Shown here: positions 1-5,071 of the stretch, one piece after another | How the letters are laid out: each line of letters opens with the position of its first letter | How positions within the stretch are numbered: the stretch's first letter is position 1 | DNA from: Zavarzinia sp. | Lineage (GTDB): Bacteria > Pseudomonadota > Alphaproteobacteria > Zavarziniales > Zavarziniaceae | Assembly (NCBI GenBank): GCA_028694545.1 | Contig: JAQVKV010000256.1 | Span: 1-5,071 of the forward strand | DNA: 5,071 nt | Direction of reading: 5' to 3' | The notes under the pieces: model-generated | Database searches by the model: none | Told to the model about the DNA's origin: nothing | The model's input: only the letters and a program-made list of their open reading frames with translations | Translations under genes and position numbers: made by a program

Positions 1-6
1 GCGACC

Positions 7-660
7 ATGAACGATCCCATCGCCATCGAGATCGTCTCCGACGCCGTCTGCCCCTGGTGCTGGATCGGCAAGCGCCGGCTCGACCGCGCGCTCGCCGCCC
101 TGCCCCACCTCGCCGTCGAGCGGGTCTGGCGCCCCTTCATGCTGAACCCGGAGATGCCGGCGGAAGGCATGCCGCGCGACACTTATCTGGCGGCGAAATT
201 TGGCGCGGAGAAACTCGCCCGTCTCTATGATCCGCTGATCGAGATCGGCAAGGCGGAAGCGATCCCCTTCGATTTCGCCGCGATCACCACCATGCCGTCG
301 AGCCTGAACGCCCATCGCCTCATGCGCTGGGCGCGCAGCGCGGGCGTGCAGCCCGAGGTCGTCGAAATCCTGTTCCGCCGCTATTTCGCCGAAGGTCAGA
401 ACATCGGCGAGGCCGGGGTCCTGCTCGCCGCCGCCGAGGAGGCGGGCATGGACATGGAGATCGTCACCGAACTGCTGGCCAGCGACGCCGACGCGGACCT
501 CGTCCGCCGGGAAGACACGCTGGCCCGCCAGATCGGCGTCTCGGGCGTGCCGACCTTCGTCATCCAGGGCAAATGGGCGCTGGTCGGCGCCCAGCCGGCG
601 GAACATTGGGTCGACGTGCTGACCCGCGTGGCCGCCGGCGCGGATCTTGCGGCGGGGTGA
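7..660 (+). CDS. FrnE-like DsbA-family thiol-disulfide oxidoreductase
   Basis: A 217-residue protein of the DsbA-like thioredoxin superfamily, in the FrnE / 2-hydroxychromene-2-carboxylate isomerase-like branch. It starts with a beta strand leading into SDAVCPWCWIG, which gives a CPWC redox motif at residues 15-18. An alpha-helical insert follows, and the C-terminal half of the fold carries GVPTFVI, with the expected cis-proline at about residue 182. Isomerases of this superfamily lack the CxxC pair, so keeping it argues for thiol-disulfide oxidoreductase or isomerase activity. No signal peptide is visible, so a cytoplasmic location is likely, as for FrnE. The length fits the family. The ATG at 7 puts the CxxC at the usual distance from the N-terminus, but only six bases lie upstream, so neither the ribosome binding site nor an upstream extension can be judged. 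The gene ends in a double stop, TGATGA. Codon use is strongly GC-biased: by eye, 1 of codons 2-51 ends in A or T. The family is secure; the physiological substrate is unknown. Confidence 0.92.
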   Translation: MNDPIAIEIVSDAVCPWCWIGKRRLDRALAALPHLAVERVWRPFMLNPEMPAEGMPRDTYLAAKFGAEKLARLYDPLIEIGKAEAIPFDFAAITTMPSSLNAHRLMRWARSAGVQPEVVEILFRRYFAEGQNIGEAGVLLAAAEEAGMDMEIVTELLASDADADLVRREDTLARQIGVSGVPTFVIQGKWALVGAQPAEHWVDVLTRVAAGADLAAG

Positions 661-766
661 TGAAAGCAACTTAACCGGCATCATTGTTCGAGAAAATAGC
701 CCTGGGTTGGCAATCGCTTCCATTTGTTCCATCTTTGTTCTCGTCCATTGACGGTGGGAGAGAGAC
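661..766. other. Intergenic region, lower GC, with short TTTGTTC direct repeats
   Basis: This 106-base gap separates the FrnE-like gene from the TPR hybrid gene and is visibly richer in A and T than the flanking genes. It contains ATTGTTC at 683-689 and TTTGTTC at 723-729 and 734-740. The last two copies begin 11 bases apart, about one helical turn. I see no rho-independent terminator after the upstream gene: no strong hairpin is followed by a T-run. The gap, together with the change in codon use downstream, suggests that the next gene is transcribed separately. Confidence 0.5.
707..735 (+). promoter_or_regulatory. Weak sigma70-type promoter candidate
   Basis: TTGGCA at 707-712 matches the -35 consensus TTGACA at five of six positions. 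CATCTT lies 17 bases further on, at 730-735, and matches TATAAT at only three positions. A start of transcription near 742 would leave a short leader before the ATG at 767. The proposed -10 box lies among the TTTGTTC repeats, so a protein bound to those repeats could control it. The evidence is positional and weak. TTGACG at 748-753 also resembles a -35 box, but it is too close to the start codon to serve this gene. Confidence 0.25.
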
Positions 767-769
767 ATG
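756..769 (+). promoter_or_regulatory. Ribosome binding site for the start at 767
   Basis: GGGAG at 756-760 is followed by a 6-base spacer and the ATG at 767-769. This is a well-placed Shine-Dalgarno sequence. It supports 767 as a genuine initiation site, so the N-terminal segment of the downstream gene is probably translated. Confidence 0.6.
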
Positions 770-1705
770 GATCCCCGATGGAACCGGGCGGCCAACGCAG
801 TCGAGGCAGCGCTCCTGCGCTTTCGCGGCGCCGTCATCAATGCCTCCACCGCGTGTCGATGCGGGCATGACGGAAAAGCCAATTTCAATCCCGCACAACC
901 CCGCGACGAATTCGGTCGCTGGACCGATGGCGGGTCGGGCTGGTCGGATTCCCATCGACCGCCACGACACGAAATCGGGCTTCCGGCGGACTGCATGGAG
1001 GAAATCGACGCGGCGGCGTTGGCTTGCGCCAAGTTTCTGACTTGGGCACACGACATGACCCCAGGACTGCGTGGCAGAGGGTTTCGTAGCTGCATGCAAG
1101 GACAAATCAGTGAACGATGCGGAGGGAGTGCCGTCGTCAGGCGCAGAGGTCAACTTCTGGTCGTGAGCTCCAAGGACAGTGATATGCCGCCTTCACTCCC
1201 CCTTTCTGTCGTTCCTGAACTTGACCGTGCCCTGAAGAATCTGGGCACCCTGCAAGATCTGGCATATGCACAGGCTGCCTGCGATAACTACTGCCAACGC
1301 AACCCCGATGAACCCGAGGGTTTTGACGCGCGTCGCTATCTTCACATGAGGGCGGGCCGATTGACGGCGGCTCTGGCGGACGCAAATGAAGTCATCCGGC
1401 TTCGCAAGCCCCCGCATCCCGGCGACTTCATGGGGCGGGCTGACATCCTGGCGAAACTTGGACGTTGGCGCGAGGCCATCGCCGATTTTCACCGCGTGAA
1501 CGAGTTCGACCCCACGGGCTGGTTCGAGGCCTATCCGGCGCTTCGGCGCGCCGAATGTCACCTGATGCTGGGTGACCTCGCGGCGGCGGAGGCCGAATGC
1601 GACCGGATCGCAGATGATTACACCTTCCCCGGATTCATGGGGAAACTGGCCGGCTCGAAATTCGATGTTCTGGACCGGATCGCGGCGATCCGTTCGGGGC
1701 GGTAA
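767..1705 (+). CDS. Hybrid protein: NPxQPR/GRWTDGG and Cys-pair segment fused to TPR domain
   Basis: A 312-residue protein that I do not recognise as a whole. Residues 1-38 are a short, partly helical leader containing a CRC at 30-32. Residues 41-56 read NPAQPRDEFGRWTDGG, a motif I recall in alphaproteobacterial hypothetical proteins and near the ends of phage head-associated proteins. Residues 76-118 hold two cysteine pairs (C76/C87 and C109/C118), the second as CMQGQISERCGG. After a basic linker at 121-139, residues from about 150 form helical pairs typical of tetratricopeptide repeats, with three likely units near 183-214, 217-250 and 252-286 (for example GRWREAIADFHRVNEFDP). TPRs mediate protein-protein contacts. 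No signal peptide, membrane span or catalytic motif is evident. Codon use differs from the neighbours: by eye, 17 of codons 2-51 end in A or T, against 1 of 50 in the upstream gene. A second ribosome binding site and ATG lie at residue 140, so the TPR part (173 residues) could be a separate protein. The reading frame is open throughout; the function is unknown. Confidence 0.65.
   Translation: MDPRWNRAANAVEAALLRFRGAVINASTACRCGHDGKANFNPAQPRDEFGRWTDGGSGWSDSHRPPRHEIGLPADCMEEIDAAALACAKFLTWAHDMTPGLRGRGFRSCMQGQISERCGGSAVVRRRGQLLVVSSKDSDMPPSLPLSVVPELDRALKNLGTLQDLAYAQAACDNYCQRNPDEPEGFDARRYLHMRAGRLTAALADANEVIRLRKPPHPGDFMGRADILAKLGRWREAIADFHRVNEFDPTGWFEAYPALRRAECHLMLGDLAAAEAECDRIADDYTFPGFMGKLAGSKFDVLDRIAAIRSGR
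1172..1186 (+). promoter_or_regulatory. Internal ribosome binding site and ATG at the TPR domain junction
   Basis: AAGGA at 1172-1176 is followed by a 7-base spacer and an in-frame ATG at 1184-1186. This is a good Shine-Dalgarno arrangement inside the long reading frame, placed exactly where the Cys-rich segment gives way to the TPR domain. Initiation here would give a 173-residue TPR protein ending at 1705. It may be the true start of a separate TPR gene, a second start producing a shorter isoform, or a relic of two genes that became joined in frame. Confidence 0.45.
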
Positions 1706-1725
1706 CTCCCGCCTACCCCTCGAAC
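1692..1725. terminator. Imperfect GC-rich hairpin across the two convergent stop codons
   Basis: GTTCG at 1692-1696 pairs with CGAAC at 1721-1725, and GGCGG at 1698-1702 pairs with CCGCC at 1709-1713. The loop is TAACTC and there is a bulge at 1714-1719. The TAA stop of the + gene lies in the loop and the TAG stop of the minus gene lies in the right arm and bulge. Neither strand has a T-run after the stem, so this is not a canonical intrinsic terminator. With only 7 bases between the two coding ends, some shared bidirectional or factor-dependent termination is plausible. A second perfect stem, GGATCG-CGG-CGATCC, lies just upstream at 1677-1691. Confidence 0.3.
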
Positions 1726-2996
1726 AGTCCCCGCAGGTGCTCGTTCAGGAACAGGCCGGTGGGATCGAGGCGGCGGCGCAGGTCGCGGTAGCGATCCCAT
1801 TCGGGATAGAGGCGGGCGCAGTCGGCCGCCGTCAGATTGTGCAGCTTGCCCCAGTGGGGGCGGCCCTTGTGGTTGGCGAAGATCGCCTCCATCGCCGCGA
1901 AATAGGGGCGGAAATCCTCGTGGGCGAAGCGGTGCACGGAGATCGTCGCGCTGTCCCGGCCATGGAACGGGCTGAGCCAGATGTCGTCCTTCGCGACGAG
2001 GCGGTATTCGATCGGGAAATAGACCCTCGTGCCGGTCTTGCGGAACCAGTCCCTGATCTCGGCGATACAGTCGAGACCCTGTTCCGCCGGCACCGCATAT
2101 TCCATCTCGTTGAAGCGGACCAGCCGGGGCGAGGGAAAGATCCGCTCCGCCTGATCGACATGGGCTCCGCCCCCGCCCACCGCCGCCGAAAGGCGCGACA
2201 GGGGCCCGGTCAACCCGGGGGCGAGACGCGACAGGTTGCCCATGGCCCAGATCGCGCCGTTCTCCAGCACCATGCTCTTCACCGGACGCAGGTAGCGGCC
2301 GAGGCCGGGGGCAGCGTCGGTGCGGTCCAGGGTCTTGAAGACGACGCTGTCCGCCATGGGGAACCAGAAGAATTCCGCATGGTCATGCGCTTCCGCCAGC
2401 GTCGGGAATTCCTTCAGGATGCGGTCGAGCGGGCGGACCACGCTTTCCTCGCGCAGGCTGTAGGCCGGGCGGCAATCGAGGGTCAGGGTCGAGAAGACGC
2501 CGAGCGTGCCGAAGGAGACCCGGGCCGCCTGGAACAGCTCCGGCTCCCGCGCGGCATCCGCCTCGATCACGTCACCGCAAGCCGTCACCAGCCGGAAGGC
2601 CGTGACCTGGGACGACAGGCAACCCAACCCCCGACCGGTGCCGTGGGTCCCGGTGCCGACCGCGCCCGCGATCGCCTGGGCGTCGATGTCGCCCTGATTG
2701 GCGAGATTGAGGCCATGGGCCCGCAGCAGGGGCCCGAGGGTCCGGATGGTGGTGCCCGCCCGGACCGTCGCCTTCGGCCCGTCGACGGCGACGATACCGG
2801 CATGGTTGCGCAGGCTGAGCTGCGCGCCGTCGGTCACGCACAGCGGCGTGAAGGAATGGCCGGAACCGACCACCCGCAGCGCCAGCCCGCGCGCCCGCGC
2901 CTCGCGTACGGCGGCGGTGATGCCCGTTTCCTCCGCCGGGGTATAGACCGTGGCGGGATGGGCCCGTTGCAGGCCCGACCAGTTGCGCCAATCCAT
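1713..2996 (-). CDS. D-arabinono-1,4-lactone oxidase-type FAD-linked oxidoreductase
   Basis: A 427-residue flavoprotein of the aldonolactone oxidase branch of the VAO family, which oxidises a sugar lactone (gulono-, galactono- or arabinono-1,4-lactone in known members) with FAD. The N-terminal FAD-binding domain carries VGSGHSFT at about 43-50; His47 aligns with the residue that binds FAD covalently in many members. It continues with GAVGTGTHGTGRGLG and SFGTLGVF. The C-terminal ALO domain has IEYR (E330, R332), matching the Glu-Arg pair implicated in substrate binding in plant galactonolactone dehydrogenase, and the family motif HWGK at 381-384. The length matches mycobacterial gulonolactone dehydrogenase (about 428). 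No signal peptide or membrane anchor is visible. The ATG at 2996 is chosen because AAGGG lies 6 bases upstream of it and it falls 2 bases after the permease stop, which implies translational coupling. The reading frame stays open upstream, but that part is antisense-like shadow within the permease gene. The exact lactone and the electron acceptor (oxygen or cytochrome c) cannot be read from the sequence. Confidence 0.93.
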   Translation of the reverse strand: MDWRNWSGLQRAHPATVYTPAEETGITAAVREARARGLALRVVGSGHSFTPLCVTDGAQLSLRNHAGIVAVDGPKATVRAGTTIRTLGPLLRAHGLNLANQGDIDAQAIAGAVGTGTHGTGRGLGCLSSQVTAFRLVTACGDVIEADAAREPELFQAARVSFGTLGVFSTLTLDCRPAYSLREESVVRPLDRILKEFPTLAEAHDHAEFFWFPMADSVVFKTLDRTDAAPGLGRYLRPVKSMVLENGAIWAMGNLSRLAPGLTGPLSRLSAAVGGGGAHVDQAERIFPSPRLVRFNEMEYAVPAEQGLDCIAEIRDWFRKTGTRVYFPIEYRLVAKDDIWLSPFHGRDSATISVHRFAHEDFRPYFAAMEAIFANHKGRPHWGKLHNLTAADCARLYPEWDRYRDLRRRLDPTGLFLNEHLRGLFEG

Positions 2997-3007
2997 GACT
3001 AGCCCTT
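2997..3007 (-). promoter_or_regulatory. Ribosome binding site deciding the lactone oxidase start
   Basis: Read on the minus strand, AAGGG (3007-3003) precedes the ATG at 2996 by 6 bases and lies inside the last codons of the permease gene. It fixes the start of the lactone oxidase and shows that its translation is probably coupled to that of the permease. Confidence 0.65.
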
Positions 3008-4276
3008 GCGTGACGACGAAAGCCGGGTAAAGAGCAGCACGCCGAACAGCACCGCCATGACCAGCGGCCCGCCCACACCGACGACAGGGGTGACCCCGCC
3101 CATCGGCAGGAACGCCCCGATCAGGGTGAAAGCCCCCGAGGCCTGCAGGATCGCGGGCACAAGGCCATAGAGCACGAGAAGATAGATCAGGGCCGCCGCA
3201 TGGCCCCGGCGCCCGTTGGCGCCCAGCACGACATAATAGACCAGGGCCATGTCGCGCAGCAGGAACAGGAACACGGACAGGAACTGGAGACCGACACCCC
3301 AGCCCGGCGGCCCCTGCACCGCGCCGACGATGCCGACCAGCACGACCAGCGGCAGCCCGGCCACCGCACAGGGCAGGTCGGCCAGGAAACCCGCGACATC
3401 GCCCCGGCGGAAGCGCTCGATCAGCCGGCGCAGGAGGACGATGCTCTTCGGCTCCAACATGGCGGCAACCCAGGTCGCGAGCACGACGAGGTGATAGGTC
3501 ACCGCGCCCTCGAACACCCAGCCGAGCCCGGGGAAGGAGCCGGAGGCCACGCCCCCGGTGAAGACGGTGATGAAGACCAGGAAGGCGAGGAAGGCGAGCG
3601 GCCAGTTGCGATAGCGGAAATCCGCCCGCATCAGGCGCCAGCAGCCGACCCAGGCCCATAAGGTCATCAGGGCGGTGAGGAAGAAGGCGAAGCCATAGGC
3701 GGCAAAATCGATGCCGTACCACGAGACCGTGGCCTTCACGAAATCATAGGCGGGTGCAAGCTGTATCGAGGTGATGATGCCGACGACCTGCGCCAACAGC
3801 ACCTGAAAGCGCCGCACCACCGATTGCAGGCGCAATTGCACCAGCGCGAACCACAGCGCCACCGCCTGCGCGAACAGCCCGGTGACCAGCAGGCGCAGGG
3901 GGGCCCAGGCATCCCCGGCCAGCCCGCCCGCCACCGCGACCGCCGCGATGCACATGAGGCCGCCCGTCCAGGCATAGGCGGTGGCGCCGAACAGCTTGCC
4001 CACCACCATGGCGCCGGGCCCCGTCCCCGAGAGACGCTGGCCATCCCATGTCTTGCCCTGGACTTCCGAGACGATGCCGTCCGCCGCCAGCCGCGTGCCC
4101 CAGAGCACGAGCACTGCCCAGCCCGCCGCCTGCGCGACGCCGGCGACACCCGCCCACTCGTCCCACAGCCAGCCGAGCGAGAACAGCAGCCCCATGACGA
4201 GCGGCATGACGATGAGACGCGTCGCCGAAAATTCGAGCCAGAAATTGCGCCGCAGTTCGGGATTGAGGACACTCAT
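2999..4276 (-). CDS. ABC-2 type transporter permease, multi-spanning
   Basis: A 425-residue, very hydrophobic integral membrane protein with roughly 11-12 predicted spans by eye, starting near residues 18-38 and 47-65 and continuing to the C-terminus, which ends in a short basic tail (SSSRKG). Between the early spans is a polar segment, residues 68-98, containing TWDGQRLS and GKLFGA. This resembles the conserved loop of a group of ABC-2 permeases ('TWDWQRLSxxxPWxMxxGKLxGA' from memory). It is a likely coupling segment for the ATPase. The only other large polar stretch is the basic LLRRLIERFRRGD region in the middle. The start ATG at 4276-4274 overlaps the TGA of the ATPase gene as ATGA, with AAGG about 10 bases upstream. 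With more than six spans it may be a fusion of two six-span ABC-2 halves, or it may carry extra helices. Role by inference: the membrane pore of an exporter. The substrate is unknown. Confidence 0.85.
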   Translation of the reverse strand: MSVLNPELRRNFWLEFSATRLIVMPLVMGLLFSLGWLWDEWAGVAGVAQAAGWAVLVLWGTRLAADGIVSEVQGKTWDGQRLSGTGPGAMVVGKLFGATAYAWTGGLMCIAAVAVAGGLAGDAWAPLRLLVTGLFAQAVALWFALVQLRLQSVVRRFQVLLAQVVGIITSIQLAPAYDFVKATVSWYGIDFAAYGFAFFLTALMTLWAWVGCWRLMRADFRYRNWPLAFLAFLVFITVFTGGVASGSFPGLGWVFEGAVTYHLVVLATWVAAMLEPKSIVLLRRLIERFRRGDVAGFLADLPCAVAGLPLVVLVGIVGAVQGPPGWGVGLQFLSVFLFLLRDMALVYYVVLGANGRRGHAAALIYLLVLYGLVPAILQASGAFTLIGAFLPMGGVTPVVGVGGPLVMAVLFGVLLFTRLSSSRKG

Positions 4277-5071
4277 GGCCGCGCCGCCTTCAGCTTCTCG
4301 ATGTAACGGTCCTGCAGGCTCGAATGGTCCTCGGCGAAAGCGATCACGGGCAGCCCCTCGTTCACCAGATATTCGAGCAGTTTCGCCTGCTGTGACGGGG
4401 AGCCCGCGAATTCGAAGCGGGCCTGGCGCCGGTCGGCCGCCACCATGACGTCGCCGACCGCAAGGCCGATCGGCGGCGACGACAGCACGTCGTCGAGCGC
4501 ATCCGCCGCCTCGGCGAGGACAACGCGCAGGCGTACCTGCCTTCCTGCCGCCGCCGGCACATGAGCGCCGCCGATCGGCGCGTGATCGACGATTCGACCC
4601 CGGTCGACGATCAGCATGTGGCTGGAATAATCCTCGAGTTCCGAGAGGATGTGGGACGAGACGACGATCGTCATGCCCTCCGCCCGCAGGCCGAGGATGA
4701 GTTCGGCAAGGCTGGCGCGGGCTTCCGGATCAAGCCCCGAGGCCGGCTCGTCCATCAGCAATATGCGCGGCTTGTGGATGATCGCCTGGGCGATGGCGAG
4801 GCGCTGACGCAGGCCCCGCGACAGGCTGCCCGCCCGCTCGCCCAGCCGGTCGTCGAGACCGAGGCGCGCCGCCGTTGCCCGCGCCACATCCGCGCCATCA
4901 CCATCCACGCCATGGGCCGCCGCCCAGTAGCGCAGGCACTGCATGACGCTGAGATCGTCATAGAGGCCGAAGAATTCGTCGAGAAAGCCGAGCAGGCGGC
5001 GTGCCTTTCGCGGTTCTTCCGCGACATCGATACCGTCCAGCCGCACCCGCCCGGCATAGGGCAGTTCGAGA
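4273..5071 (-). CDS. ABC-2 type transporter ATP-binding protein, 5' end off window
   Basis: The ATP-hydrolysing subunit of an ABC transporter, open to the right edge. The Walker A motif is missing because it lies outside the window. The first visible residues (LELPYAGRVRLDGIDV) match the strand that follows Walker A, so the GTG at 5046 is not a real start. Visible in order are a Q-loop region reading LDEFFGLYDDLSV (4966-4983 and on), the signature LSRGLRQR (from 4824 down to about 4801), Walker B ILLMDEP (4747-4764), the D-loop SGLD, and the switch histidine in SSH (4651-4653). The Q-loop glutamine is replaced by an acidic residue and LSGGQ has become LSRGL. Both are familiar in ABC-2 ATPases with 'PDxFGxYDDL' and 'LSKGMxQR' type motifs. 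About 110 further residues form a C-terminal domain, probably regulatory or for dimer contacts. The gene ends in TGA (4275-4273) overlapping the permease ATG by 4 bases, so the two proteins should be made together as one exporter. Confidence 0.93.
   Translation of the reverse strand, partial: LELPYAGRVRLDGIDVAEEPRKARRLLGFLDEFFGLYDDLSVMQCLRYWAAAHGVDGDGADVARATAARLGLDDRLGERAGSLSRGLRQRLAIAQAIIHKPRILLMDEPASGLDPEARASLAELILGLRAEGMTIVVSSHILSELEDYSSHMLIVDRGRIVDHAPIGGAHVPAAAGRQVRLRVVLAEAADALDDVLSSPPIGLAVGDVMVAADRRQARFEFAGSPSQQAKLLEYLVNEGLPVIAFAEDHSSLQDRYIEKLKAARP

Noticed and set aside
684..1040. + strand open frame of 118 codons overlapping the start of the hybrid gene
   Set aside because: It has no convincing ribosome binding site and no recognisable domain, and it runs out of frame with the better supported gene at 767.
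671..1153. Minus-strand open frame of 160 codons opposite the N-terminal half of the hybrid gene
   Set aside because: I recognise no motif in it, while the + frame has the NPAQPRDEFGRWTDGG motif, the cysteine pattern and a well-placed ribosome binding site. It is kept only as a remote alternative.
1677..1691. Perfect 6-bp stem GGATCG-CGG-CGATCC as an intrinsic terminator
   Set aside because: It lies within TPR gene codons and has no T-run on either strand, so alone it does not qualify; it is mentioned only with the neighbouring hairpin.
1572..3002. Long + strand open frame of 476 codons
   Set aside because: It lies antisense to the lactone oxidase, whose family motifs are unmistakable. The translation is rich in R, G, A and P with no recognisable domain, as expected from the antisense of GC-rich coding DNA.
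2997..3722. Upstream open extension of the lactone oxidase frame, suggesting an N-terminal fusion of about 240 residues
   Set aside because: It overlaps the permease gene in another frame, reads as low-complexity R/G/A/P text, and the ATG at 2996 has its own ribosome binding site and gives the family's normal length.
3824..4448. Two + strand open frames antisense to the permease and ATPase
   Set aside because: They are shadows of strongly GC3-biased genes; the permease hydrophobicity and the ATPase motifs identify the coding strand.
1..5071. tRNA, rRNA, CRISPR arrays, insertion-sequence ends or attachment sites
   Set aside because: On reading both strands I found no clover-leaf-like segments, regularly spaced repeats, transposase motifs or long terminal inverted repeats.

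Overview
This 5,071-base window is very GC-rich, with dense codons ending in C or G. It looks like chromosomal DNA of a high-GC Gram-negative bacterium. An alphaproteobacterium is the best guess, from the codon style, the FrnE-type DsbA protein, the ABC-2 permease type, and an 'NPxQPRDxxGRWTDGG' motif that I recall mostly from alphaproteobacterial and phage-related proteins. No database was consulted and no species is claimed.

Layout. At the left edge, on the + strand, is a complete or nearly complete FrnE-like DsbA-family thiol oxidoreductase (7-660). A 106-base gap (661-766) follows; it is less GC-rich than its surroundings and holds a weak promoter candidate, short direct repeats and a good ribosome binding site. 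Next, also on +, is an unusual 312-residue protein (767-1705). It joins an N-terminal segment with an NPAQPRDEFGRWTDGG motif and two cysteine pairs to a C-terminal TPR domain. Its codon use is clearly less GC-biased than its neighbours', and a second ribosome binding site and ATG sit exactly at the domain junction.

The rest (1713-5071) is one tightly packed minus-strand operon read right to left. An ABC-2 type ATPase (start beyond the right edge) overlaps an ABC-2 multi-spanning permease by 4 bases (ATGA). Two bases after the permease stop comes a D-arabinono-1,4-lactone oxidase-type flavoprotein. The + and - units converge with only 7 bases between their stop codons, and an imperfect GC-rich hairpin spans both stops.

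How the genes may work together. The ATPase and permease should form an ABC-2 transporter, probably an exporter of unknown substrate. Translational coupling of the lactone oxidase to the permease suggests co-production, so a link between sugar-lactone oxidation and the transported compound is possible but unproven. The FrnE-like gene looks like an ordinary housekeeping redox gene. The TPR hybrid gene is the best candidate for acquired or rearranged DNA. I see no RNA genes, CRISPR arrays, insertion sequences or clear mobile-element ends, and no complete novel defence or secretion system.
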